Source: Hyphochytrium catenoides (lineage: Eukaryota > Sar > Hyphochytriomycetes > Hyphochytriales > Hyphochytriaceae). Taken from it: a stretch of 64,000 nucleotides of DNA. Below are positions 46,215 to 58,296 of the stretch, one piece after another. The position numbers and the translations under genes were made by a program. The notes below the pieces were generated by a model, which was given only the letters and a program-made list of their open reading frames with translations, did not search any database and was not told where the DNA came from. The DNA lies in NCBI GenBank assembly GCA_900088475.1, contig FLMG01001283.1, positions 1-64,000 on the forward strand, in the 5' to 3' direction. Position 1 is the first letter of the stretch. Each line of letters opens with the position of its first letter.

Positions 46215-46461
46215 TTGCCGAGAAGAGCGGACATTCTTTGTGACTCGCCTTCACTCTTTATCTTAGTATTTATGGCTCAGAGAGAGATATTTGCCCGTTT
46301 CGCGTCTAACACATATCTCATTACGCAAAGCATGTGAACTTAGGGTGGCCTCAGCTGACCCTTCACGCTCACCCTCTCTCTACTCTCGTAAGCTCGCATC
46401 CGTGTAAGGAGGAGACACAGTCGCTCAAGCTTCTGTTAATAAAGGAGGGAATGCGACGTCC

Positions 46462-49400
46462 TCAGTCTATGGGATCCTCTATGGCTCTAGGTCTGGGGTT
46501 AAGTGAGGGAGTATCCTCGTCATGTTCTATAGCTGCCTTCACACCGGAGCAAACAGCATCTAGTCGATTAGATATTTCAACCTCTCTTTCTGGAAGCTCC
46601 AGTGAGTGGTAGACGTGCAGCAGCTGCTTGAGCATGCTTATCATATTTGGCCTGTCAGCCAGTCTAGACTCCAAGAGCTCTCTTGCCTCGTCCCAGTGGC
46701 TAGACGCGATGGCACGGTCCATGTAGAGCTGTATTGAACGATATGAGCAAGAAGCACAACAAGCAGAGTTAACGAAAGGATGTGGAGGGACTCGAAATAG
46801 TTGACCGAGGATCCAAGAGAGCAGCGACAATGATAATAGATAAAGGATTGCTAAAAAAGGCCAGAGCGGCGTGGGAAGAGATAGACAATACCTCTATGAT
46901 GCAGTCAAGCTGCTCGGAAGAACCGCCCAGGGCTCTTAGCTTGGGCTTCTCGGTCACCGCCGGTCGTAGGAGACGCAGTAACAATGCGTCGTCGCCTCGA
47001 GTGTAGGCTTCGAAAGCCTTAAAAGTCTCAATAACCGCGGGTACTAGACCATAACCAATCAAGCTTAGTCAGAGGAAATAAGTACCAGGCAAAAAGAGAG
47101 AGAGAGAGAGGAGTTCGGGAGCAAAGAGGTCTGGTCTTTTCATAGAGAAGGCGTGGTAGACAGAGTAGACTTTTAGAGAGTGACGAGTGGAAGCTGTTAA
47201 GAGGCTCAAGCAAGGCAAAGGAGTCATGCATAAGCTTGACTTATCCTCACTACCTTCCGTCGAGTCCTCCACCTTCTTTAGATACGCGGGGTCTTCTCTT
47301 CCTAGGTCTACCAGAGCACTCCAAAGCTATTGCCAGGAGAGAAGCCAGACCAGCGAGGCATAACAAAGTAAGGAGTGAGAGCGCATACTCTCGAATATAA
47401 TCTGGCCCATAGGTAGCTTACCAGCACATCGTAGAGAGGGGTTCCTTGCTTCTTCGCGTCCCATTCCTTCGCGTCCATTATCTCCTTTAGCGTCTCTTTT
47501 ATCTCCTGGCGCTTTGCCATGATATGTTCTGAAAAAGCAATGGTCAGCAAATCCCGGTTTCGGTTCTACCTCACAAATGCTGCTCCATCCTTTAATGGGC
47601 TGCCCAGCCTTGAAGCTCCTTTCTCGCTTTCTTACTTCTTCGCTCTCCCTTCTTCTCTCCCTCTCCTTTTCTCTGCTCTTCTCTCTCGTTTATGTACGTC
47701 TCTTTATCTCTGCCTGCTCCTTATCGGAACTTCTGACTCTATACCTTGAGGCATCTTCCACTCGCTCTTGATGGGAAGGTCCTCCATATTCATCCTCAGC
47801 CTAAGTCTAAATATCATTCCGAGTGCGTCCAACTGCACCTCAGAACTCGTGCGGAAGTCTGGAATCCAGATTTTTGTACGAAGGATCCTGAGTACCTCGT
47901 CATAGTTGCCTAGATAGCAGAGCCAAGCCAAAGAGACACTGGTTAGAAAGAAAACTACCGACTAGGAACGACAAAAACGACATAGGTAGAGGTGTAATAT
48001 AGACGTAGCAGACAGAAAGACCAGATATCTTAGGCTGCATGCGTACCCAGTTCGAGCTCAAAGAGGGCGAGATGCCACCAATTGTGTGAGGTCATGAAAG
48101 GCATAAAGTTTGTCCAGTTGGACGAAAAGCTTCGGCTCCATGCTCTTCCCTCCAAAATTTGACCCTAGACGAGTTGACATTGACACTTTGCTGAGGACTG
48201 ATCGGCAAGGAACAATGCGTCTGGAGCCAAAGTGTGACGTGGACCAACTTCTTGGTAGCGTCCTGCCCATGCCCTCTGGTCTTACCTTTGCTAGTAATAT
48301 GTGTGCTTCTGTATGCTGACTCCACGGGTCTGAGGATAGGATTTCTACCCCTTTTTTAGCTGCTACCTCGGCCTCGTTCACACGATCATTCTCTTCCAGC
48401 GCGAAAGCCTAGTCGAAGTGGGATTATAGAGGCTATGAGACGGGAGATCTTTAGGACCTCTCTAGGGAAGAAAGTTGTTAAGGCCAGGTAATGACTGGCT
48501 AGTGAACGTAAAGGGTACTGACAATAATCCTAACCTAGTATGACTCGGACATCTGGAAACTTACATACATCCCCTGGAAGTATTGCTTCTCTTTATTGGC
48601 CTGAATGACAGGCTCTGAGTCTATGATCCCAAGCATGCTTTCTGTATCTCCTCTCAGAAAGGCTAACAGCTGCCCCCTCTTCAATGCAAAGAGGTCGGAT
48701 GGATATGAGGCCACTATCTCTTGGTACAGTTCATAGGCCTTTTGTGTATCATGCTGGAGAAGCCTAAATCCCAAGAGGGGAGAGGAAAAACAGACCACCG
48801 TGAGGAAGATTGGTGAGATAGCAGGTGGAAGAAAGTGCAGGAAGCTAAAAGGTTGTGAGACGTCAGGTGGAAGGAAGTGCAGAAGCTGGTTGGCTTCAGG
48901 AGGTAAGGGCAACGGCTGACACGATGGTGAAGACTGAAAGAGGGGTAAGGGAGAGAAAAAGGAGAGAGAAATGAACAACTAACCATGCCTCACAAGCCTC
49001 GAGCAGAAGGATCTCCCTTTGAGTCACTGCTCGGGTTTGAAGCAAGGACCTTGCCCTCTTTAACGCCTGGACAACATCTTCTTGGGAGCCACTAGATATT
49101 AAATGAATTACCAGCTTAGCCTAACATCATAACCTTTGGACCTGAAGACTGAGGATAGGCTTACTCGACTACGACAAAATCTGCGTACAAGACATGAGCA
49201 GCCAAGCACTCCGGATCTGACCGGACTGCCTTCTCAATTACTTTCCAGTTGTCCCCATATCTCAGCACCTCCTTCACATAGCTGTAGCAGGTCGCCCAGT
49301 AGACCAGCAGCGCCGGGTATCATAACGGCATAACGCAAGGAGGGGAGAAGAGGGGCATGTTAGTAACGCAAGAGAGAAGAAAGGCTTGCCACCATACTCA

Positions 49401-49502
49401 TGTTGATTCTCGTCCGATACGCCGTCCCTTAGCTTACCTGGCAATGGCATCCCGACACTCCTCGGAGTGAGTGCTCCACTCAAGGCCCCACTCGTCCTTC
49501 AT
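46462..49502 (-). CDS. TTC38: Tetratricopeptide repeat protein 38 homologue
   Basis: Roughly eleven exons. Start ATG 49502-49500 gives MKDEWGLEWSTHSEECRDAI, joined by an intron with a TACTAAC branch site to SYVKEVLRYGDNWKVIEKAV. Subsequent exons encode LQTRAVTQREILLLEACEAW, DTQKAYELYQEIVASYPSDL, FALEENDRVNEAEVAAKKGV, SSDPWSQHTEAHILLAK, SHNWWHLALFELELGNYDEV, MAKRQEIKETLKEIMDAKEW, ALVDLGREDPAYLKK and AVIETFKAFEAYTRGDDALL. The order and the HN-W-WH-ALF block match human TTC38, as does GGSSEQLDCIIE near the C-terminus. Length (about 440 residues) fits the family. TPR superhelix; molecular function is unknown even in animals. Its start codon lies only 16 nt after the stop of the Cys-rich gene upstream. 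Confidence 0.92.
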
Positions 49503-49518
49503 TGTCTTTGGATGTGTT

Positions 49519-49962
49519 TTACTCAGCACTCATTTCGTCCTCCTCACAGCAGTCGTCTTCCATGCCACACTCGTCGCCGCAAGGGCAGTCATCGCCACAG
49601 CAGTTGCATGAGCAGTCGCAGTCTTCAGCATGTCCGTGGCAGTCGCAGTCACACTCGTCTGGGTGATGGTGCATCCTCATGTTTACGATTGACGATCTTG
49701 AGTTATACTAGGTACAATTAGGTCTGACCTTGCGGAAGGAAATGACGAACTGAGGCTTTCTGTAGCCAGAAAGGACGGAATCTCTCCAGCCTCTGGTGGT
49801 GGGTTGCAGAGCAAGCGGTACAGACCAAAGGCAAGAAGGAACAGGACGAAGATCGCGGTCAGGCCAAATCTGAGTGCAACGGCCCTTCAAGTGTTCTTTT
49901 CTGCCTCCTCACCCCAGAGCAAGGAATCTTGCAAGGTCCTCGATAGATGTAAGACAAGGCAT
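49519..49962 (-). CDS. Small single-pass membrane protein with Cys/Asp-rich tail
   Basis: Three exons (49962-49913, 49869-49729, 49696-49519) join in frame. Exon 1 encodes MPCLTSIEDLARFLALG. Exon 2 encodes a hydrophobic segment (GLTAIFVLFLLAFGLYRLL), then CNPPPEAGEIPSFLATESLS. Exon 3 encodes RSSIVNMRMHHHPDECDCDC, HGHAEDCDCSCNCC, GDDCPCGDECGMEDDCCEED and EMSAE, then TAA. The tail of about 55 residues holds 16 Cys mostly as C-x-C, with Asp, Glu and His between, a metallothionein-like composition suited to metal binding. The first intron is 43 nt (28 nt with an earlier acceptor). I know no family with this layout. Topology and metal binding are inferred from composition. The tail is also open from its own internal ATG, so a tail-only protein is possible. 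Confidence 0.62.
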
Positions 49963-51146
49963 GAGAGACAGGGTGGGAATGACGCAGGGAGCGTGTTGAG
50001 GACGAGGTACAAGCGGAACAAGATGAGAGATAGGAGAGAGAGAAGAGAAGGGGAACACGGAGACTGAAGAGAGACGAAGTAGGGAGAGAACGAAGGGAGG
50101 ATCATGGGGACAGCAAGATGGGAGGAAGGTACGTATCAGGCGGCAAAGAGGAGGAGGAGGAGGAGGAGGGAAGAGGAGAAAGGACAATTTCTTCTCATCG
50201 TCAAAGAAGAACACAGATCTTCCGAATCTTTAACGATCAAGCCACTTAGAGCGTTATTCCTAATAGAGACGTTTCTATCCAGAAATCTCAAACTCAGTTT
50301 CTTGTTTCATCAGTGCCCTGTTCGTTGTCCACCATCTTGCTTTTGTACTCTGTACAGAGGGTGGATAGGCGAAATTTATAGGTCTCTCGTTATGTATGGT
50401 ACGGGGTGGGTGGGGGTTGACGGGTACGACAGAGGCACGCCCAGAGATTGCACAAACAACAGCAAACAACTAACAACGCAAGAGAGAAGACAATGACCCC
50501 ATGAAGACTGACGCTAGACTGACGACGCTAGTGACTTGATAATCGCTATTGAAGCGCTCATAGTTACCAATAAAGTTAACTTTTGGTGAACTGATTACTC
50601 GATTCAGGATTGATTCGGTCTTGAAGTGTCCTTGTTGATCTCTTTCAAAAGAAAAGTTGGAACGTCACGATCGGCGAGGCTTCAGACTTCAGACTCCTGG
50701 CGAAGACAGAGCTCTCGCTTTGCTTACTACTAGGGCTTTCTCAGCTTAATCGTTCCAGTTCTGCTCAACAAGGGCTGGTCATCTTGAGACCATTAGCCTC
50801 GCCTTCTGATCTTCGGGCGCACAGAAACACCCTACAGGTGCCTGATCTTGTCCTAGTGTTGACTACGTTGACCGAAATACTCAGGGAGGACTAGTAGACC
50901 TTGACACACTTGTTCGCTGTTTATGGACCCTAGTCTAACGTGTCCAGCCAACAACCCACGCCTTGCGACGAGGTCATAACCCTCAATCACCCTACTTCTT
51001 CCCCAGCATGATTGCAAAGCTGGCACTGTCCTCTACCCGCAGATGTTCTGCCCCTGCCAATAGACGCTCACAGTAGCTTATTGATGATTAATCGTGCCTA
51101 AGACTGCACTGGAGCCTTAGACCTGTTACTTTGGCTTGTGCTTGGA
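49963..51146. other. Spacer with purine-rich tract; no gene recognised
   Basis: Upstream of the Cys-rich gene (minus) and POC5 (plus), so it should hold both promoters. 50030-50180 is purine-rich with a (GGA)n run at about 50150-50168. No exon chain is seen. Confidence 0.45.
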
Positions 51147-54100
51147 ATGGCAACTGAAGCTGTTACAGGTGATTATTTAATCAAAGGTCCTTATCGCTCA
51201 ATCTAACAGCTTTCATAGAGTACAGAGACCTCATCAGGGAGCTGTTGGAGGTAGACACTGAGGCAGTCACATTGCCACGAGCCTATAATCCACAGGTCAG
51301 CCGCCAGATCAAGCATCATTGCCCATGCTCCATAATATCGGTTTACACTCTCCTCTGTACAGGGTATTTCCTATCGCCGCGATTCAACTGAATCGTTAGA
51401 AGAGGGTCTACTCTCCCCTCTGCCCTCCAAGGATGACCACCAGGCTTCCAGGTCTCCCTCCCCGGCCGTCATCGAAGTATTAGTCCACGAAGCGGAGAGA
51501 AGCGACGCAGGCTCCAAAGCTGCCGAGAGGAGCCCAGCCTCCACAGTCTCTTATACTGAGATTGATTCGGTAGATGGAGAGGAGAAAAGAGTGGAATTAC
51601 CAGGAGAATCTCTGCGATTTACAGGAGGTTCACCGCGTTCTCCCTCCACCCGCCATTATGAGGCCCCTTCCAAGGCCATTATAGGGGCAATGACCCCCTC
51701 TCCCGTCAGCTCTAGAGGCCAAGCATCTTCTGAGCCTCGTTTGCTGAGAAGAAGGTTAGATACTACCCACAGTCCTTACTTTTTGCACCCCGAAGAAAGT
51801 ACTAATTCTTGCAATACTAGGAGTTCGGGTTTTGACTTCATCCAGCAAGCCGCGGAGGACCAGGGAAGCGAAGCGGTATGTAAGGTCATAGACACTTTGA
51901 GAGAAATGAAATAGAAGTTAGGGAGCGGGAATCAAGTTACCGAGCGCCCTTCGACGGTGGACTAGACGGAAATACCATAGCGAGAACGGGACTGCGAGAG
52001 AGGTAATGGCTAATCCCGTCTTTTAGTCTTTCAACCTACAATCGGAGGCGGACAGCAAAGAAATAGAGTCGCAGCTGACAGCTCTAGAGGGCATTTTGAG
52101 CAAGCAGAACCGTGATGTACTGGAGCATGTTCGGGTGCTGGTAGCTGCAGAGCGTGCACATCTCCAAGGCCAGGAGGAAGAAAGGGACAGGCAGAGGACA
52201 GCTGCCCACTCGATGGAACTAGAAAGCTTGCGGGTAATATTCTCTCTTCATCGAGTGACCCCGCGTCTTCTAATTGCTGACTACTTCTAGGAAGACCTCA
52301 CCGACCTGGCAGAGAGGTGTGGACAATTTGAGCGAATAGCAACAGTCCAGTCAAAGATCAAGCTAGCGTTGGCCGATTACGTTGGAGATAGAGTAAAGAA
52401 GATGGTAGGAGAGAACCCAAGAACAGAGCACCCTTTTCCAACTTCTAACCAATAGAGCATAGTAATGGGAGGAAAGTGGTAACGGGAGGCAATGGGCAAG
52501 GAGAGATGTTCTGTGGAGCAATCAGAGTATGGAAGAAAGGGAGAGTGATACAGGATAAGAAAAGGCTTTGGACACAATTGATGGTGAAAGTGGCTGGTGA
52601 GAGTGATTTGCCTTGAACAGTACAGGGGGTGGGACCCTAAGCCAGAAGCGGAACCAGCTGTTGGTGGTAAGAGGCCTCTAACATTAGACACCGTGTTCCC
52701 CTGCCTCTTAGGAGCATTTAATGAGGAAGCGGCGAGTATTCTCGGGTTGGACAGTATGGAAGGCTCGTAGTCGAAAGAAAACAATGGCCACACGGATAGC
52801 TATGTTGCACTACCAGAAGGTGGTACTCCAAATCTGTTCAACTCTCATCCTTTCTGACAACTTACCTTATAATCACCTTCCGATTATCTGGGGGAGCAGC
52901 GGCTCTTACAGACCATGTTTGCGGCTTGGAGGATCCAAGTGTGGAATCTTAAGAACGACAAGATTCAACAGCGCCTTCAGGTGGGATGATCTTTTTATCG
53001 AACCGATTGTTGACTGGGCTCATATCTCGGGCGCTATATAGGTGGACATCGAAGCAGCAAATAAAGGACTGAAGGCTGAATATGAGGATCGGATACGCAA
53101 GGTGCGAACAGAATCTTCTAGCGTCATTCTATATATTCAAGTCCCGTCATCTCTCTGCTGATTGATTGCGTCCGTATTTCAGTGCGGTCACTCAGAAACC
53201 GCAGGGCGTCTAACCGCCACTGCTCTGCTTAAACGTGCAGCTAGAAGAGGAGCTTGGTCATGCAAAGATAGAGATAGAGACCGGTAAACGAGCAAGAATA
53301 AAGCTGGTAAGGATGCCGCTCACTTCGGGCTGGTTATCTCACCATACACTCTTCATGTTAGCTTTCGGTTCCCTTTCACTTTTTCTAGTTGTTCGACATC
53401 TTCATTTAATATTTGATGCTTGAACTTTTCATTTTTTGTTCTGTCAGGAAGAGGATCTCAGAAGAGCCTTTCTGCGAGGTGTCTCCATTATGAACTTGGA
53501 AGCCCTCAACATTTTCAGAGCAGGGACGAGCTCAGCTGACACCACGACCGACAGCGCGGAAGTGGACAAGAACGTTGCAGAAAGAAAGGAAGATACTTCT
53601 ACTTCTCTCTCTCAGCCCATTGGTCCGTTAGAAGATCCTCTTCCCTCATCTTCATTGTTCACGGGTGGTAAGTAGACTATTGAAGGTCTATATTGTTACT
53701 TTAGCTAAGCTTGCTGACTCCTTTCGCGTGTCTTTAGGTGAAGAATACGCTTTCGTTGAAGAGGTCACAGAAGGCCTTCTGGGAGAAACTGCTCTAGACG
53801 ACATGTCCAATGGCCAATCGAGTCTTATCTATCCTCGATCTAGGAATAATGACCAGCCTGTTAATGGGATTGGTTCCTCTCTGGCAATGTAAGAAAATGG
53901 TCTCTTCCGCTTTAGTTTCAGTTATTGTCGTCTAAAAAGAATCCTCTCCCTGTCTTTCACTCTCTGCATCGCCTCCCTCTATTGCACACCCTATGAGAAG
54001 ACGTCACAGCCTTGGATATACCACGTCTGCGTCCCCCAAAAGAGTCGAACAACCACAAGAGGACGACGTGAACGAGGATGAGAGGGACCTCTCACTCTAT

Positions 54101-54526
54101 CTACCTTCAAGAAATTACTCACAACCGTCAATGCCAGTCAGTAGACCGTCGCTCCATACTGCGAAAGCGACTAACTCAAGCTTCGCCGATAGTAGAAGCG
54201 CAGCAAGGAAGAGAGATCCTGGCCGCGCTAGCCACCCTGTGCAAACCTCTACTTCCCAAAGTGGGCCGAGAAGCGCCTCTAATAGTCGCAACCATTCCTC
54301 GCTTTTCTTGCGACAATCCTCGTCCTCTCTTCCCGCTGGCCTCCCTGGCCAGTTTTCAGAAATAAAGGGTCTAGAGTTGGATTACAGAGAGACTACTGAA
54401 GACCAGCCTCGGCCTACGCCACGGCCGATCCCTCAAGCAGTGGCGAAGAAGACCATTATATCTTCTAGGAAATCGACGGGGACTTCCAGAGCCAGTCAAT
54501 CCGCACGAAGGGTGCTGACCCGATGA
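51147..54526 (+). CDS. POC5: Centriolar protein POC5
   Basis: About 13 exons. Exon 1 (51147-51168) plus exon 2 give MATEAVTEYRDLIRELLEVD TEAV, matching the N-terminal helix of POC5. The Ser/Pro-rich exon 3 is followed by FNLQSEADSKEIESQLTALE, LEHVRVLVAAERAHLQGQEE, LTDLAERCGQFERIATVQSK, FSGWTVWKARSRKKTMATRI, MFAAWRIQVWNLKNDKIQQR, LEEELGHAKIEIETGKRARI and EDLRRAFLRGVSIMNLEALN IF. The last block is the family's most conserved motif (AFMRGVCALNLEAMTIF in human). The Trp-containing W-x-x-W-x-x helices are centrin-binding repeats. The C-terminal exon ends IPQAVAKKTIISSRKSTGTS RASQ to TGA 54524-54526. POC5 builds the inner scaffold of elongating centrioles, so the cell has centrioles or basal bodies. 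Confidence 0.9.
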
Positions 54527-54676
54527 GAAAGAGTTTCTTGGATAATGCTTTGATGCGGAAGCGGAGTTGGACCATAAGGACCAAAGGCCAGAGCTATATC
54601 TTTCTACCCATGAGACCTTGTGAGAGCATCAGGTCAATGGCTTCGCCCATTCTATGCTTTGGCTCGACATTTACAT

Positions 54677-57600
54677 CTATACATTAATACCCATTTGAAA
54701 GGGCTCAAAAGTGCCCTGAAGTTGTTCATCGAATCTCAAGGGGTGGCAAGAAGACAGCGAAGAAGGGAAGGCGCAGGGATGACATAGCGCGACTAGGCAG
54801 ATTTCTATGTTATACATTATACAGAGGGAATATGAGTTACAAGGGCCGCCGTCATCCTGGAACCTATGATCTCTACAAGCAAGAAAAAGAGTGTAAGGAC
54901 TCACTATAGCTTTATATGGGAAATATCGGTCATCCAGAATAACAAACTGATAGGAAGTGTGACGGATGAAGGAGGAGTTCTGGATGGAGATAAAGTAGGA
55001 TCGGTTGCCGACCTGATCGCTTGACCCGTTGCCCGTGGTGCTGTCCTTGTCCTCTGCGTCCTTGATCATTACTAGGAAGTCGGCGTCCACCTAGAAGGCA
55101 AGAAACATACAAGAGTAGAGACAAGCCCGTTATGGACAACGCTAAGAAGAGGAAGAGCAATGGAGGCACTCCAAGATGTAGACAAGAGAACGGTTTGGCT
55201 AAAAGTTCGGGTTCAATGACACAATAACGCAATGGAGGAGAAACAATAGAAGGTCCAAATATGAGCGGAGAGGCCAGGATCAATCAGAACTTTGGTCGTA
55301 CCTTTCTTAGAAGCTCTTCCATCTTGTCATCTTTCTCTGTTGTGGCTGCATTCTCTTCTTGCTGAGCATCATAGGCAGCCCTAGAGATGATCCCAAGAAT
55401 TAGGGACCCAGAAGACAACCAAACTGGAAGTCGTGGCTAGCAGTACCTCTTTCTCCTAAGGTCTCGTTCTCTAATTTCCAGATTCTTCTCTCTCTTGGTC
55501 TCTCTCTCTAGCATTGACGCAATGGCCGCTTTCTCATTCGCCTGCTGGACTGCAAGCCCCTCGGACACCTAAATTGAGAAGAAGACGGAGATCTAAATGG
55601 CAGAACGCCGGGACAATTGAACAAGAGAGGCATATGCCTGGGATAATGCACTCTTGGGATCAGAGGATCAATATATGCTCCAACGACATCAAAACAAACA
55701 GGAAAGAGGACTCAAAGTTTTTAGCCCATAGAAATAGTGGGACGAATCTTACCTCTAGCAGTGAAACCATGCCATTCTCATCACCCACCGCCACTAGCCT
55801 TCCGCCACTGGCGCTGTTTCCCTGTACGCAGATCGAAGAGAGGCCGGCATCGCTGACCTTGTGTGAATATGCTACCTCATTCTGGCGATAATGATAGTCC
55901 CAAATATCCACCACTCCGTCCATCCGTGTTACAAAGAAGACTCCGGCCCTGGTAGGTGACCAGCATGCTGCTGTGAGGTATGACTCATGGTACGTTGTGC
56001 TCATGATTGGACTCTTGATGTCCTCAGACCACATCTTAGCGGTCCAGTCCCCAACAGTGAGGAAGTACTTGTTATGCGTAGGATTGCGCTGTAGGGAGGA
56101 AGAGGTACGGTCTTTAGAGATACTAGAGAGTGTACGCTGGACTCTGTTCAACGTTGACAAATGCCAAGGAAGATAGGCACCAAACAAAATCCCAGCAAGG
56201 CCTGCTTAAGAACTTGACTTCTATGAGGAGAAAGAAAGCGGAAAGAGAAAGAGAGAAGAGCGGAGGCATGAAAGACTTCGCGCCAACCTGGATAGAGTAG
56301 ATGGGTCCATGATGCTTCCCTGGTCCGTTATCGTAGACCGTGATCCCGTTATTCTGCTTCCTGTTCCTCAGATTGATGGACATGACCACACCCTGTTCCG
56401 TTCCCACAAGATATTTAGTCGGCCCTGCTTCAGTGTTATACTCTAACGAACTGCCGCCCAGGATGTTGCCTTCAGCCTCCAGAAGGAGAGAGTCTGTAGG
56501 TTCTCTAACAAGGGACGACTATTAGCCGGGGAGATGGGCCAAGGGTAAAGCAAACGACAGCCGAACAAAGTGAAGGAAACAGCTGATGCTGCAGGACCAG
56601 TCAAGCGATCAGAGAACAGATCAATATCGATAGGAGTCAGCGAACAAGAAGAGACTGCCAAAATTATCAAGACGTGTGCCTAGACAAAGAGAAACAACGA
56701 AGAGACAGCGCCTCCACATCACAATGACAAGAGAAAGAAACGAAGGACCAGTTCTTCTGCTAGTTCGGCATTCGAGGAGCCAGTTTGCCTATCTCTTTCT
56801 TACCCTAGCCTCCTAGTATCCCACCAAAGCATCTGTCCGTCAGTGGAGACGCTGACGCACTGGTTTCCCGTCTTTGATGAAATCCAGTAAACATCATACA
56901 CAGGATCGTGATGGCTCTTCTCAATGATTGAAGTCTCAACGGGGCTTGTGCCCTTTCGCAGATCGAAGAAAGAGATGAGGCCATTATAGCTGCCCCCAAC
57001 TATGGAATCAGGAGACTTTGGGTTGAAGCGCATGCAGACTAACGGAGAAGCAGGCTTCAGGGTCTTATCAGGAGTGTTTGGGTTGAGGATGTCCCAGATA
57101 TAGGATGCTCTAGGTTAGGCGTGGAGAATCCATGGAGGACAAGAGCCGGAAGGCAGCACGATCCCACCAAGACGAGACAGCAGCGAGCAAAGGGAAGAAG
57201 CAAGGTGAAAACGGAGAGAAAATGAATAAGAAGGCGGGTCGGTTAGTTGAAGCTTGACAGACAGTCCCAGAAGACGAAATGGTGCATGGGCATGAAGGTG
57301 GTCAAATAGAGAAGTCATATCTTCACCATGGTGTCAGACAAAGACTATCAAGGACCACCGAGGGGTGAGAAGACGATGAAAGGAGGGGTTATTATGAAAG
57401 CGAACCCCGATGAATTGAAGTGCCGATAGTCCAGAAGAGTTATTGGGAGCTCCAAGGCCTCAATCGGACCCTCGAAGACTTCCTCCGCTCACCTGGGCAT
57501 ACTATGAGTTGTGAAACGGGGATCCTGAAAGGTGAGGAAGGAGTACGAGGCGGCGATCTTGTTTGGATTCTCCGGATGCCAGTCAATATTTGTCACTGTG

Positions 57601-58296
57601 CGCTTGATCTGGTTCGGGTCACGGAAGACAGCCAGTCCTTTGGCGCTGGGAGGCTCAACCTCGACATCAACCGCGTCTCCCTCAAAGTAATCGTCATAGA
57701 TATCGATCGTGTTATTTTGCTTTAGGCAGCGGTCAATGATGGGGCCCAGCATCTTGACGGAGAGCTTATAGTCTGCATGTTACCATGAGGAAGATTAGCC
57801 CGGAACAAGCTTAGAGCACACGGAGGAGAGCTACTCAGGGTGGCCACTTCACGCAACAAGGCGGAAAGGGATTAACAAGCGAGAGGAGATCAACTATGAT
57901 AAGCTAAGGTACAATGATAGTACCGTCATCCTTCTCAGCCTTCTTTCTGAATCGATTGACGTCACTCTGCTCTGTGGGGTCTACGTCCTTAGGCCATCCG
58001 CCCTCAATGTGCCGCATGCTGCTGTTCTTGGTGACTAGGCGCTCTGTGTTTACCTCATGCTCAGAGTAGTCAGGCGTTGTCGCGAGGTTAGCGATAGAAG
58101 GTTGGCGTTTAACATAATTCTTTTCAAACTCATCCGTAGAGGGAACAGAATCGATTATCCTGTAGCGTCGGTGAGTTACACTGCGCGTTAATGAGCTTAG
58201 ATCTGTTGCCCTGGCTTACCTGGCCTCGTAATCAGAGAACTTAACCTGCTTGCCGAACTCACTCCTCGACTTCGTATAGAGATAGGCTACTTCCAT
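54677..58296 (-). CDS. DNAI2: Axonemal dynein intermediate chain 2 (outer arm)
   Basis: Start ATG 58296-58294 gives MEVAYLYTKSRSEFGKQVKF SDYEAR, the canonical IC2/ODA6 start. Next exons: YSEHEVNTERLVTKN, MRHIEGGWPKDVDPTEQ, RFRKKAEKDD, MLGPIIDRCLKQNNTIDIYD and DPNQIKRTVTNIDWHPENPN. The WD40 part: MRFNPKSPDSIVGGSYNGLI, SHHDPVYDVYWISSKTGNQC, STDGQMLWWDTRRLG, MGTEQGVVMSINLRNRKQN, HHGPIYSIQ, FLTVGDWTAKMWSEDIKSPI, CWSPTRAGVFFVTRMDGVVD IWDY and SGGRLVAVGDENGMVSLLEV. Each aligns with human DNAI2. A charged helix (QQEENAATTEKDDKMEELLR) and VDADFLVMIKDAEDKDSTTG follow. The 3' end is uncertain: the last exon may stop soon after SSDQ (about 55015) or continue to a TAG near 54677. The protein is part of the outer dynein arm of motile cilia. 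Confidence 0.93.

Noticed and set aside
49300-49420. Apparent GT-TG (non-AG) acceptor in TTC38 intron 1
   Set aside because: A canonical acceptor (GCTACAG) 40 nt further on gives an in-frame product (SYVKEVLRYG) whose length fits human TTC38 better.
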